In this document: positions 56,201-63,907 of the stretch, in pieces
Layout of the letters: each line of letters begins with the position of its first letter
Position numbering within the stretch: the stretch's first letter is position 1
Notes under the pieces: model-generated
Databases searched by the model: none
The model's input: the letters and a program-made list of their open reading frames with translations, nothing else
Told to the model about the DNA's origin: nothing
Made by a program: the position numbers and the translations under genes
Source: Pseudomonas lundensis
Lineage (GTDB): Bacteria > Pseudomonadota > Gammaproteobacteria > Pseudomonadales > Pseudomonadaceae
Length of the DNA stretch: 64,000 nucleotides
Direction of reading: 5' to 3'
Assembly: GCF_001042985.1 (NCBI RefSeq)
Contig: NZ_JYKY01000022.1
Coordinates: 28,490 to 92,489 of the forward strand

Positions 56201-57337
56201 CTCGCCTGGACGCATCATGCGATAGATTTCGACCAGCGCTTCCAATTGGTTGCTGGTGGAATCAATTTTCAGCGTGTCAGAAACGAACGGACCACAGTCG
56301 ATGTCGTTGGTGTACAACGTTTCGATACGGACAACCTGGCTCTTGGCAACTTTTGCCAGAATTTCAGTGGTCAGTTCTGTGTTGCACTCAGCAATGATTT
56401 CGCCAGTAGCCGGATGCACGATTGCCTTGGCCGTTGTGCGACCCAGGACATAGTCAAGAGGCATTACGAGCTCTTTGACACCGGCTTTTTCCAGCTGGTT
56501 GATATGGCGAGCAGTAATACGACGGCCTTGCTCGACAATCACTTTGCCCTTGTCATCCATAATATCGATGACCGCGATTTCACCGCGCAGGCGCTGTGGT
56601 ACCAGCTCCAGGCTGATGCTCTCACCTTGAACGTGGAATACGTTCGTGGTGTAGAACGCTTCAAGCACCTGTTCAGTGGTGTAACCCAATGCGCGCAGAA
56701 GCACGGACGCAGGCAATTTGCGACGACGGTCGATACGTACGAATACGCAGTCTTTCGGGTCGAACTCGAAATCCAACCACGAACCACGGTAAGGAATGAT
56801 ACGCGCGGAATACAGCAGCTTACCGGAGCTGTGCGTCTTGCCGCGGTCGTGGTCGAAGAACACGCCCGGGGAACGGTGCAGCTGGGAAACAATTACACGC
56901 TCGGTACCGTTAATAACGAAGGTACCGTTTTCAGTCATCAATGGGATTTCGCCCATGTAGACTTCTTGCTCTTTGATGTCCTTGATCGCTTTGTTCGACG
57001 ATTCTTTGTCGAAAATGATCAAGCGAACTTTAACCCGCAAAGGTACGGCGTAAGTTACACCGCGCAACACGCATTCTTTGACATCAAATGCCGGTTCACC
57101 CAAACGATAACCCACATACTCCAGCGCAGCATTGCCGGAGTAGCTGATGATCGGGAAAACGGATTTGAAGGCCGCATGCAGGCCCACGTCGCGGAACTGA
57201 TCTTTAGTCGCTCCCGCCTGCAAGAATTCACGATACGAATCCAGCTGGATTGCCAAGAGATACGGCACATCCATGACGTCCGGCAACTTGCTAAAGTCCT
57301 TGCGGATACGTTTTTTCTCAGTATATGAGTAAGCCAT
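53264..57337 (-). CDS. rpoB: RNA polymerase beta subunit
   Basis: The 1357 residues include the rifampicin pocket [26 protein letters not shown] with wild-type Gln, Asp, His and Ser at the classic resistance positions. The fork-loop [17 protein letters not shown] and the C-terminal [13 protein letters not shown] block are also present. It begins 219 nt after rplL; that gap contains a likely attenuator. Confidence 0.98.
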   Translation of the reverse strand: [1357 protein letters not shown]

Positions 57338-57482
57338 CAGCGTTCCCCAGCTTGGTCACCTGCTTGTTTGGCCCCTCCCGACGGGAGCAGCCAGAAAATC
57401 GTGCAAACCCCTTGGTTTGCTCCACCGCACAGGGTGGTTACAGCACGTTAAAAGCACCGACCCAGTCGGAAGCCAATAACGG

Positions 57483-57511
57483 AAAAAGGCCGGTGGCAAG
57501 AGCCACCAGCC
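57483..57511 (-). terminator. Probable rplL-rpoB transcription attenuator
   Basis: On the minus strand GGC-TGGTGGC, a TCTT loop and GCCACCG-GCC are followed by TTTTT, in the 219-nt gap between rplL and rpoB. A partial terminator at this place is established in E. coli, where it sets polymerase below L7/L12 levels. Confidence 0.75.
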
Positions 57512-57556
57512 ATCAGCCTCAGCTTAACGCTTGGGCTGGAGACGCAAGGTCGATGC

Positions 57557-57922
57557 TTACTTCAGCTCGACTTTAGCGCCTGCTTCTTCCAAGGTAGCCT
57601 TGGCTTTGTCAGCTGCGTCTTTAGCAACAGCTTCCAGAACCATAGCTGGAGCGCCGTCAACTACTGCCTTGGCTTCTTTCAAGCCCAGACCGGTCAGCTC
57701 ACGTACAGCCTTGATCACGTTAACTTTCTTCTCGCCAGCTTCAGTCAGCATAACGTTGAATTCAGTTTGCTCTTCAACAACAGCAGCGGCAGCAGCAGGA
57801 CCAGCAGAAGCAGCAGCAGCGGAAACGCCGAACTTCTCTTCCATTGCCTTGATCAGCTCAACGATTTCCAGAACGGATTTTTCGCCGATTGCTTCGATGA
57901 TTTGCTCGTTAGTCAGAGACAT
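57557..57922 (-). CDS. rplL: 50S ribosomal protein L7/L12
   Basis: L7/L12 is the multicopy stalk protein that recruits GTPase factors. Its 121 residues comprise an N-terminal dimer domain (MSLTNEQIIEAIGEKSVLEIVELIKAMEEKFG), an Ala-rich hinge and the C-terminal factor-binding domain (LKEAKAVVDGAPAMVLEAVAKDAADKAKATLEEAGAKVELK). It follows rplJ by 80 nt. Confidence 0.97.
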   Translation of the reverse strand: MSLTNEQIIEAIGEKSVLEIVELIKAMEEKFGVSAAAASAGPAAAAAVVEEQTEFNVMLTEAGEKKVNVIKAVRELTGLGLKEAKAVVDGAPAMVLEAVAKDAADKAKATLEEAGAKVELK

Positions 57923-58002
57923 GACTATAAATTCCTGTATTGGGGTGACAGCCTAGGTGGCCATCGAAATAAACAATAAACGCTGAAAGAAATCGCTTAG
58001 CT

Positions 58003-58503
58003 TTAAGCTGCAGCGGCTTCTTTCTGGTCGCGAAGTGCTGCCAGTGTACGAGCCAATTTGCTGGTTGCGCCTTGAATCACGCTCATCAGCTGAGAAATTG
58101 CTTCGTCACGGGTCGGCAGGCTTGCCAGTACGTCGATCTGATTAGCTGCGAGGAACTTGCCCTCGAACGCAGCTGCCTTGATCTCGAACTTATCCTGACC
58201 TTTCGCGAACTCTTTGAACAAACGGGCAGCAGCGCCAGGATGTTCATTCGAGAATGCAATCAAGGTCGGGCCAGTGAACACGTCGTTGAGGACACTGTAT
58301 TCAGTGTCAGCAACAGCGCGCTTCAGCAGTGTGTTACGTACAACACGTACGTAAACACCAGCTTCACGAGCCTCTTTACGGAGTCCGGTCATAGCGCCAA
58401 CTGTCACGCCGCGGGCATCAGCCACAACAGCAGACAGGGCAACTTTGGCAGCCTCGTTGACTTCAGCGACGATGGCCTTCTTGTCTTCGAGTTTAATTGC
58501 CAC
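58003..58503 (-). CDS. rplJ: 50S ribosomal protein L10
   Basis: L10 anchors the L7/L12 stalk. The 166 residues start MAIKLEDKKAIVAEVNEAAKVALSAVVADARG, and the C-terminal helix (LMSVIQGATSKLARTLAALRDQKEAAA) is the L7/L12 binding site. It is preceded by a recognisable L10 leader. Confidence 0.97.
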   Translation of the reverse strand: MAIKLEDKKAIVAEVNEAAKVALSAVVADARGVTVGAMTGLRKEAREAGVYVRVVRNTLLKRAVADTEYSVLNDVFTGPTLIAFSNEHPGAAARLFKEFAKGQDKFEIKAAAFEGKFLAANQIDVLASLPTRDEAISQLMSVIQGATSKLARTLAALRDQKEAAAA

Positions 58504-58584
58504 GGGTTTAACTCCTGCTTGTTACCGTTTCATCCAACCGAAGCCGGATGTCGTTTTGGTGTCTGATTCGGTAAGGAACCGGGA

Positions 58585-58640
58585 GCACCATCTGCGTAGG
58601 CTTTAGGTTTAAGACTTGCGTCGCCTACGGTCTTGGATAG
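58585..58640 (-). promoter_or_regulatory. L10 (rplJL) mRNA leader
   Basis: On the minus strand AAGACCGTAGGC and GCCTACGCAGATGGTG pair around an A-rich loop, 80-140 nt before rplJ. The sequence and stem correspond to the E. coli rplJ leader (AAGACCGCAGG...CCTGCGTAGACGGTG) that binds the L10-L7/L12 complex to repress translation. Confidence 0.75.
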
Positions 58641-58699
58641 CCCCCGCCAGGCAGGGACCCCAATCTTTCAACCAATGCATTTAAAGCACCGGATTTGTC

Positions 58700-59395
58700 T
58701 TACGCGTCCAGAGAACCTTGGTCGATGACCAAGCCTGGGCCCATAGTGGTGCTCAGGGTAACGCGCTTGACGTAAATGCCTTTAGAAGAAGCTGGCTTGA
58801 TACGCTTCAGATCAGCGATCAGGGCCTCAACGTTTTCCTTCAGCTGAACGGCGTCAAAACCGATCTTGCCAACGGAAGTGTGGATGATACCGTTTTTGTC
58901 AGTGCGATAACGAACCTGACCAGCTTTAGCGTTTTTAACTGCTGTCGCTACGTCTGGAGTTACTGTACCAACCTTAGGGTTAGGCATCAGACCACGAGGA
59001 CCGAGGATTTGACCCAACTGACCTACAACACGCATTGCATCCGGAGAAGCAATAACTACGTCATAGTTCAGATCGCCGCCTTTCATTTCAGCAGCCAGAT
59101 CGTCCATGCCTACGCGATCAGCACCTGCAGCCAGAGCAGCTTCAGCAGCTGGGCCCTGAGTAAAGACAGCTACGCGTACAGTCTTGCCAGTGCCGTGTGG
59201 CAACACAGTTGCGCTACGAACAACCTGGTCAGATTTGCGCGGGTCTACGCCCAAGTTTACGGCGATATCAAAGGACTCGCTGAATTTTACAGTCGACAGC
59301 TCAGCCAGCAAAGCAGCAGCGTCTACAAAGTTGTAAGACTTGCCAGCTTCAATTTTACCGGCGATTGCCTTTTGACGCTTAGTCAGCTTAGCCAT
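58700..59395 (-). CDS. rplA: 50S ribosomal protein L1
   Basis: L1 forms the mobile stalk at the E site and, in E. coli, represses the rplKA mRNA. The 231 residues include the signature FTQGPAAEAALAAGADRVG and GLMPNPKVGTVTPDVATAVKNAKAG. Its ATG overlaps the rplK stop by one base (TAATG). Confidence 0.97.
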   Translation of the reverse strand: MAKLTKRQKAIAGKIEAGKSYNFVDAAALLAELSTVKFSESFDIAVNLGVDPRKSDQVVRSATVLPHGTGKTVRVAVFTQGPAAEAALAAGADRVGMDDLAAEMKGGDLNYDVVIASPDAMRVVGQLGQILGPRGLMPNPKVGTVTPDVATAVKNAKAGQVRYRTDKNGIIHTSVGKIGFDAVQLKENVEALIADLKRIKPASSKGIYVKRVTLSTTMGPGLVIDQGSLDA

Positions 59396-59826
59396 TACAC
59401 ACCCTCCACGTTAAGGCCCATGCTACGAGCAGAACCGGCGATGGTACGCACGGCTGCTTCCATATCAGCTGCAGTCAGATCCGCGTTTTTGGTTTTCGCG
59501 ATTTCTTCCAGCTGAGCACGAGTAACGGTGCCAACCTTAACGGTGTTTGGACGAGCGGAACCGCTAGTCAAACCGGCAGCTTTCTTCAGCAGAACCGAAG
59601 CAGGAGTCGATTTGGTTTCGAACGTGAAGCTACGGTCGCTGTAAACGGTGATGATCACAGGGGTCGGCAAGCCTGGCTCAATACCCTGAGTACGGGCGTT
59701 GAAAGCTTTGCAGAACTCCATGATGTTCACGCCGTGCTGACCCAAAGCTGGACCAACAGGTGGGCTTGGGTTGGCCTGAGCGGCCTTTACTTGCAGCTTG
59801 ATGTAAGCGGTAATCTTCTTGGCCAT
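59395..59826 (-). CDS. rplK: 50S ribosomal protein L11
   Basis: L11 forms the GTPase-associated centre and is needed for RelA sensing. The 143 residues start MAKKITAYIKLQVKAAQANPSPPVGPALGQHGVNIMEFCKAFN; ATG 59826 is chosen over one four codons upstream to match the family. It is preceded by a 116-nt gap after nusG. Confidence 0.97.
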   Translation of the reverse strand: MAKKITAYIKLQVKAAQANPSPPVGPALGQHGVNIMEFCKAFNARTQGIEPGLPTPVIITVYSDRSFTFETKSTPASVLLKKAAGLTSGSARPNTVKVGTVTRAQLEEIAKTKNADLTAADMEAAVRTIAGSARSMGLNVEGV

Positions 59827-59897
59827 GAGGCACTCCAATTACGGGTTCAGACGCCTATAAAGGCTCCCCGGTTACTTGCGTGTTTATCCCAGTGACG

Positions 59898-59927
59898 ACA
59901 AAACCCCACAGCCGAAGCCATGGGGTT
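59898..59927 (-). terminator. Possible terminator after nusG
   Basis: On the minus strand AACCCCA and TGGGGTT pair around a second GGC-TTC-GGC mini-stem and are followed by TTTTG. It lies 16 nt past the nusG stop and could partly separate secE-nusG from rplKA. Confidence 0.55.
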
Positions 59928-59942
59928 GGGATACGTATTCAG

Positions 59943-60476
59943 CTAGACCTTTTCGACCTGGCTGAATTCAAGCTCTACCGGAGTAGAGCGACCGAAAATG
60001 AGCACAGCGACTTGGATGCGGCTCTTTTCGTAGTTAACTTCTTCAACTGTGCCGTTGAAATCAGCGAAAGGACCGTCAGTAACACGAACGACCTCACCCG
60101 GCTCAAACAGAGTCTTTGGCTTGGGCTTATCACTGCCATCAGCAACGCGACGCAGAATGGATTCTGCCTCTTTATCAGTGATCGGTGCTGGCTTATCAGC
60201 AGTGCCACCAATAAAGCCCATGACACGAGGAGTATCCTTGACCAAATGCCAAGTACCTTCGTTCATGTCCATCTGGACAAGGACATAGCCTGGAAAGAAT
60301 TTGCGTTCACTTTTGCGCTTCTGGCCATTACGCATTTCAACCACTTCTTCAGTGGGAACCAGAATTTCGCCGAAGCCATCTTCCATGCCTGCCAGCTTGA
60401 TGCGCTCAATCAAAGAGCGCATAACATGCTTTTCGTAACCCGAATAAGCATGCACAACGTACCAACGCTTAGCCAC
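59943..60476 (-). CDS. nusG: Transcription elongation factor NusG
   Basis: The 177 residues have the N-terminal NGN domain (MAKRWYVVHAYSGYEKHVMRSLIERI, FFPGYVLVQMDMNEGTWHLVKDTPRVMGFIGG). The C-terminal KOW domain (EPGEVVRVTDGPFADFNGTVEEVNYEKSRIQV) binds Rho or S10. It is 9 nt after secE. Confidence 0.97.
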   Translation of the reverse strand: MAKRWYVVHAYSGYEKHVMRSLIERIKLAGMEDGFGEILVPTEEVVEMRNGQKRKSERKFFPGYVLVQMDMNEGTWHLVKDTPRVMGFIGGTADKPAPITDKEAESILRRVADGSDKPKPKTLFEPGEVVRVTDGPFADFNGTVEEVNYEKSRIQVAVLIFGRSTPVELEFSQVEKV

Positions 60477-60485
60477 GGGACACCC

Positions 60486-60854
60486 TTAGCCAACAATCAA
60501 GGAAACGAGCCAACCGAGCAGGGAATCTAGCCCCCACAACAGCAACGCCATAACAAGAACAACAGCCACAACAATTAAAGTGGTCTGCGTAGTTTCTTGG
60601 CGGGTTGGCCATACGACTTTACGAATCTCAGTGCGAGCTTCCTTTACCAGGACAGCGAACGACTTACCTTTTGCTGTCTGCAACCCAACATAGGCGGCGA
60701 CCGCAGCAAGAACAAGAAGCGCAATGACACGATACAGAATCGGCGAACCAGAATAATACTGATTCCCAACAACGCCAACCACGACAAGGGCAACCACAGC
60801 CAGCCACTTGAGGAGATCGAAGCGAGAGCCTTGAACTTCAGCCTTGGGAGTCAT
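60486..60854 (-). CDS. secE: Protein translocase subunit SecE
   Basis: The 122 residues have three predicted membrane helices: two N-terminal (FDLLKWLAVVALVVVGVVG and ILYRVIALLVLAAVAAYVGL) and the conserved one preceded by EARTEIRKVVWPTRQETTQTTLIV. ATG 60854 is used; an in-frame extension to 60890 is not conserved. tRNA-Trp lies 46 nt upstream and is probably co-transcribed. Confidence 0.95.
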   Translation of the reverse strand: MTPKAEVQGSRFDLLKWLAVVALVVVGVVGNQYYSGSPILYRVIALLVLAAVAAYVGLQTAKGKSFAVLVKEARTEIRKVVWPTRQETTQTTLIVVAVVLVMALLLWGLDSLLGWLVSLIVG

Positions 60855-60900
60855 CAAAGAAGGATCCTGTGAAAAGAAAGCCAGATGCATTGAGCGAATC

Positions 60901-60976
60901 TGGCAGGTCAGGAGGGAATCGAACCCCCAACCTACGGTTTTGGAGACCGTCGCTCTGCCAATTGAGCTACTGACCT
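60901..60976 (-). tRNA. tRNA-Trp (CCA)
   Basis: The 76-nt sequence with encoded CCA folds to a standard cloverleaf. The acceptor is AGGTCAG/CTGACCT, the anticodon stem ACGGT/ACCGT holds loop CTCCAAA, and the T-arm has GGTTCGATTCC. It is the first element of the tRNA-Trp-secE-nusG unit. Confidence 0.97.
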
Positions 60977-60996
60977 ATAACATTATCGAGCCGCTA

Positions 60997-61025
60997 ATTA
61001 TGCAGACTCGAGAGAGACTTTTCAA
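60997..61025 (-). promoter_or_regulatory. Candidate promoter of tRNA-Trp-secE-nusG
   Basis: On the minus strand TTGAAA, a 17-nt spacer and CATAAT end about 20 nt before the tRNA 5' end, the right distance for a tRNA promoter. A GGCTCGAT-type GC stretch follows the -10. Confidence 0.65.
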
Positions 61026-61182
61026 CAACCAATGCAACCGCCTTTGCCAAAAAGCTACCTAAGCACCTAGTGACAGCACGAGCAGCAGAATGCGAGCCAC
61101 CCAAAACAGCAATTGCAAATCGGAGCAGCCATGCAACCAACACACAACCAGCAAACACTCCGAACAGGCTTTCTAGCCTGTT

Positions 61183-61214
61183 AAAACAAAGGCAGATACT
61201 TTCATATCTGCCTT
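61183..61214 (-). terminator. Terminator of the tRNA Tyr-Gly-Thr operon
   Basis: AAGGCAGATA and TATCTGCCTT pair around a 6-nt loop, with TTTGTTTT following on the minus strand, 8 nt after tRNA-Thr. A second smaller repeat (AACAGGCT-TTCT-AGCCTGTT, about 61163-61182) follows it. Confidence 0.8.
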
Positions 61215-61221
61215 CGTAATA

Positions 61222-61297
61222 TGGAGCTCTTGAGCGGATTTGAACCGCTGACCTCACCCTTACCAAGGGTGTGCTCTACCAACTGAGCTACAAGAGC
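61222..61297 (-). tRNA. tRNA-Thr (GGT)
   Basis: 76 nt including CCA. The acceptor is GCTCTTG/CAAGAGC, the anticodon stem CACCC/GGGTG holds loop TTGGTAA, and the T-loop is TTCAAAT. In P. aeruginosa tufB follows this tRNA; here only 245 nt separate it from tRNA-Trp. Confidence 0.97.
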
Positions 61298-61321
61298 AAA
61301 ACCGCATTAAACCAGCATGTA

Positions 61322-61395
<74 letters not shown>

Positions 61396-61419
61396 AAATC
61401 ATGCTGATTCACATAAATA

Positions 61420-61504
<85 letters not shown>

Positions 61505-61517
61505 TGAGCTGAGCGGG

Positions 61518-61545
61518 ATTATACATCATCCCAACTCTATGTCAA
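61518..61545 (-). promoter_or_regulatory. Consensus promoter of the tRNA Tyr-Gly-Thr operon
   Basis: On the minus strand TTGACA, a 16-nt spacer and TATAAT match both sigma70 hexamers perfectly. A GC-rich CCCGC discriminator follows, as in stringently controlled stable-RNA promoters. It ends 13 nt before tRNA-Tyr. Confidence 0.88.
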
Positions 61546-61663
61546 CCACTTTCTTAATAAAATCATAAGCTTAGCGTTTTGACTCACTTCACAACAAAAT
61601 CAAATCTGATTATCACTGCGGAGCGGGCGCCATTCTATTCAAACGAACGGCCTGCCGCAACCC

Positions 61664-62041
61664 CTAACATGGTTTTTTTTCAAATCTTAAGTGCTTGAAT
61701 TCATTCATAAGATTTAATAATTTTTGCTCACCCTTCATCGCGGCGGGCGCCCCCATGATTTTAAAGCCCCCCCCTACCTGCTCAACCTGCAATTCCTTCT
61801 CCATCAATTTCAAAACTGTCTCCTTGTCCACACCCTCTGCCTCTGGGCCACTCAGATAAATGCACTCATCATCCACTGACAGCTTTTCTGTAACGACCTC
61901 ATTGATAAGCTGTATCCCTTGCTTGCTCCCTTTATATGCAGACAAAGAGGCCACCTCCTTGACCCTCAGAGGCGCCGCTTGGTGATGCCAGATAAAATAA
62001 AATGCATTTAGCACCACCAACAATAGAAACAGCCAACGCAT
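61664..62041 (-). CDS. Small membrane-anchored protein, possible SPOR-like
   Basis: The 125 residues start at ATG 62041 behind GAGGTGGCT, with MRWLFLLLVVLNAFYFIWHH, a signal anchor. The remaining soluble domain is rich in Lys and Glu and has YLSGPEAEGVDKETVLKLMEKELQVEQVGGGFKIMGAP. This pattern of alternating helix and strand resembles a SPOR-type peptidoglycan-binding fold, but I cannot confirm that. It overlaps no other gene and follows coaX by 7 nt, so it is probably in the birA-coaX operon. The orthologue sits at the same place (PA4278). Confidence 0.7.
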   Translation of the reverse strand: MRWLFLLLVVLNAFYFIWHHQAAPLRVKEVASLSAYKGSKQGIQLINEVVTEKLSVDDECIYLSGPEAEGVDKETVLKLMEKELQVEQVGGGFKIMGAPAAMKGEQKLLNLMNEFKHLRFEKKPC

Positions 62042-62048
62042 AGCCACC

Positions 62049-62792
62049 TCAAGAAAATGGACAAGCAACTGCCAAACCAACGAACACCAGATCTTTAATT
62101 ACCCTGGCATCAGCGACCACATCTGCAACCAGATCTGCATCGCCACCGGTAAGGAAAACCATATAATCGTCCCCCCAATACTCGCGTGCCAATTGAACCT
62201 GGGCGGATACAAAACCTCGCAACATTAGCAGGCACCCCCGTTCCACCGCCTCAATTGTCGTATTAGCTGGCTCCAAACACTGCAATGCACCTTTCGCCGA
62301 TCCAGCGTCATACCTGATACGTCGTGTGTGAGTTTGCAATTGATTGCGCATAAGTGACAGACCTGGGCATATAAATCCGCCCTTATGCTGCCCATCAGAA
62401 TCCACAAAATCCGCAGTAACCGCCGTTCCTAAATCGAGAACCAAGCACGGCCCTCCGGACAATTTGTACCCACCCACCATCGCAAGCCATCGATCCAACC
62501 CTAAACGCTCAAAGTCTTTATAACCATTTGTTACACCCGCAAGCATTGATGCAGGGGCAACACAGTCGACCTCAACGGAAAACTCAGAGGCAATTGCAGC
62601 AACCAGATTCGATGTTTCGACATCACTGCGCACACTCACCATACGGCAGCGCGTGATACTCAATTCTGGAGAAGCCAGAATTTCAACGATCAATCTTTCT
62701 GGGGAATCCGCCACTCCACCACTTACCGGCCCTTCAGCATCCAGAACTCGCCATTTGATGAAACTATTTCCGCAATCGAGCTCAAGAATCAT
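62049..62792 (-). CDS. coaX: Type III pantothenate kinase
   Basis: CoaX phosphorylates pantothenate, the first step to coenzyme A. The 247 residues of the ASKHA fold start MILELDCGNSFIKWRV (phosphate-1 motif) and include the conserved LDLGTAVTADFVDSDGQHKGGFICPG and LTGGDADLVA. Type III kinases are not inhibited by CoA. The start overlaps the birA end by 11 nt. Confidence 0.94.
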   Translation of the reverse strand: MILELDCGNSFIKWRVLDAEGPVSGGVADSPERLIVEILASPELSITRCRMVSVRSDVETSNLVAAIASEFSVEVDCVAPASMLAGVTNGYKDFERLGLDRWLAMVGGYKLSGGPCLVLDLGTAVTADFVDSDGQHKGGFICPGLSLMRNQLQTHTRRIRYDAGSAKGALQCLEPANTTIEAVERGCLLMLRGFVSAQVQLAREYWGDDYMVFLTGGDADLVADVVADARVIKDLVFVGLAVACPFS

Positions 62793-63729
62793 GGCGCAAT
62801 CTCAAACTCAGCTCGCCACCACTGTATGTTTTTAACTCATCATTGACGCTCAAACGCAATGCCCCTTGCTGATCAACACCTATGACAACTCCATCTACTT
62901 GGTGCAGCCCAGCCATCAATGAAACCTCTCGACCTTGCCACACGTGATTCTTTTCCCATTCATCATGAAACGAAGAGAAACCGGTGATAGCGTGAGATTT
63001 CAAATACTCCTTTAGCCGCATACTCAGCGCAGTTATAACCTCATTACGCGCAAACATCTTGCCTGTTTCCAGACTCATCGACGTCCAAGGCTGCCCCACA
63101 TCCGCAGCCGTTGTCATGTTTACATTGATACCAATACCTACTACCACATGACAAACATCTGCAGGGTCACCTATCAACTCAAGCAATATTCCAGCAATTT
63201 TCTTATCACAAACCAATATGTCGTTTGGCCATTTCAGGCCCGCAGTCATTACGCCAAAACCTTTTAGCGTATTCAATACCGCTAGACCGACCACAAGACT
63301 TAATGCCTCAAGTTGGCGTAGACCACCATCGACCCGCAACACTAAGCTGTAGTAAACATTTTGCCCAAATGGACTTATCCAATGCCGTCCTCTACGCCCT
63401 CGCCCGGCACTTTGCTGCTCAGCCGAAATTACAAAAGGCGCCGAAACTCCTTTATTGATCTGACGAAATGCCTCTGCATTGGTTGAATCTACTATCTCGT
63501 AGATATGGACTGGATAGCAGCTTTCAGAGAGCACCTCTTGATCGAGAAGATCAACAGGTGATGCTAATTTGTAGCCCCGACCAGGAACCTTATGGATAGG
63601 CAGATTTAATTCTGCCTGCAGTTTTTGCAACTGCTTCCAAACCGCACTGCGACTAATGCCCAATTGAGCACCTAAGGCTTGCCCCGAGTGGAAGCGACCA
63701 TCTTTAAGGAGTTTCAACAACGTCAGCAT
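62782..63729 (-). CDS. birA: Bifunctional biotin protein ligase / biotin operon repressor
   Basis: The 315 residues have an N-terminal winged HTH (SGQALGAQLGISRSAVWKQLQKL, about residues 15-37). The ligase domain carries the biotinyl-AMP motif GRGRRGRHW (residues 109-117) and LKWPNDILV. It biotinylates carriers such as AccB and represses bio genes. The C-terminal SH3-like domain (VDGVVIGVDQQGALRLSVNDELKTYSGGELSLR) is complete. It is first in the birA-coaX-small-protein operon. Confidence 0.95.
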   Translation of the reverse strand: MLTLLKLLKDGRFHSGQALGAQLGISRSAVWKQLQKLQAELNLPIHKVPGRGYKLASPVDLLDQEVLSESCYPVHIYEIVDSTNAEAFRQINKGVSAPFVISAEQQSAGRGRRGRHWISPFGQNVYYSLVLRVDGGLRQLEALSLVVGLAVLNTLKGFGVMTAGLKWPNDILVCDKKIAGILLELIGDPADVCHVVVGIGINVNMTTAADVGQPWTSMSLETGKMFARNEVITALSMRLKEYLKSHAITGFSSFHDEWEKNHVWQGREVSLMAGLHQVDGVVIGVDQQGALRLSVNDELKTYSGGELSLRLRHDS

Positions 63730-63864
63730 GCAAGTATCGCCTCACAATCAAGCACGCATCATAACGATGGGCTCACGGATTGCATAGGAGCCAGAAAGCA
63801 CATGGAGTTGGGGATAAGGGTGTCTAGCAGAAATACCTGAAGGCTCTTTTTCAGGCACAAAAAC

Positions 63865-63898
63865 AAAATCCCTGTCTGCGTGAGCAGACAGGGATTTT
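63865..63898 (-). terminator. rrn operon terminator
   Basis: AAAATCCCTGTCTGC and GCAGACAGGGATTTT form a 15-bp stem with a 4-nt loop, followed by TGTTTTTG on the minus strand. It lies just beyond the 5S gene. Confidence 0.93.
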
Positions 63899-63907
63899 GG
63901 AATTTAA

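Noticed and set aside
61050..61130. A 21-codon Cys-rich frame on the minus strand in the tRNA-Thr/tRNA-Trp gap (begins MAAPICNCC) and a 90-codon frame spanning the gap and tRNA-Thr.
   Set aside because: No ribosome site precedes the short one. The long one reads through tRNA-Thr and overlaps the terminator and promoter, so both are probably chance.
63826..63860. CCTGAA...TTCAGG repeat near the rrn terminator as a second terminator.
   Set aside because: The stem is only 6 bp and not in a position serving a gene end; the 15-bp hairpin next to it explains rrn termination.
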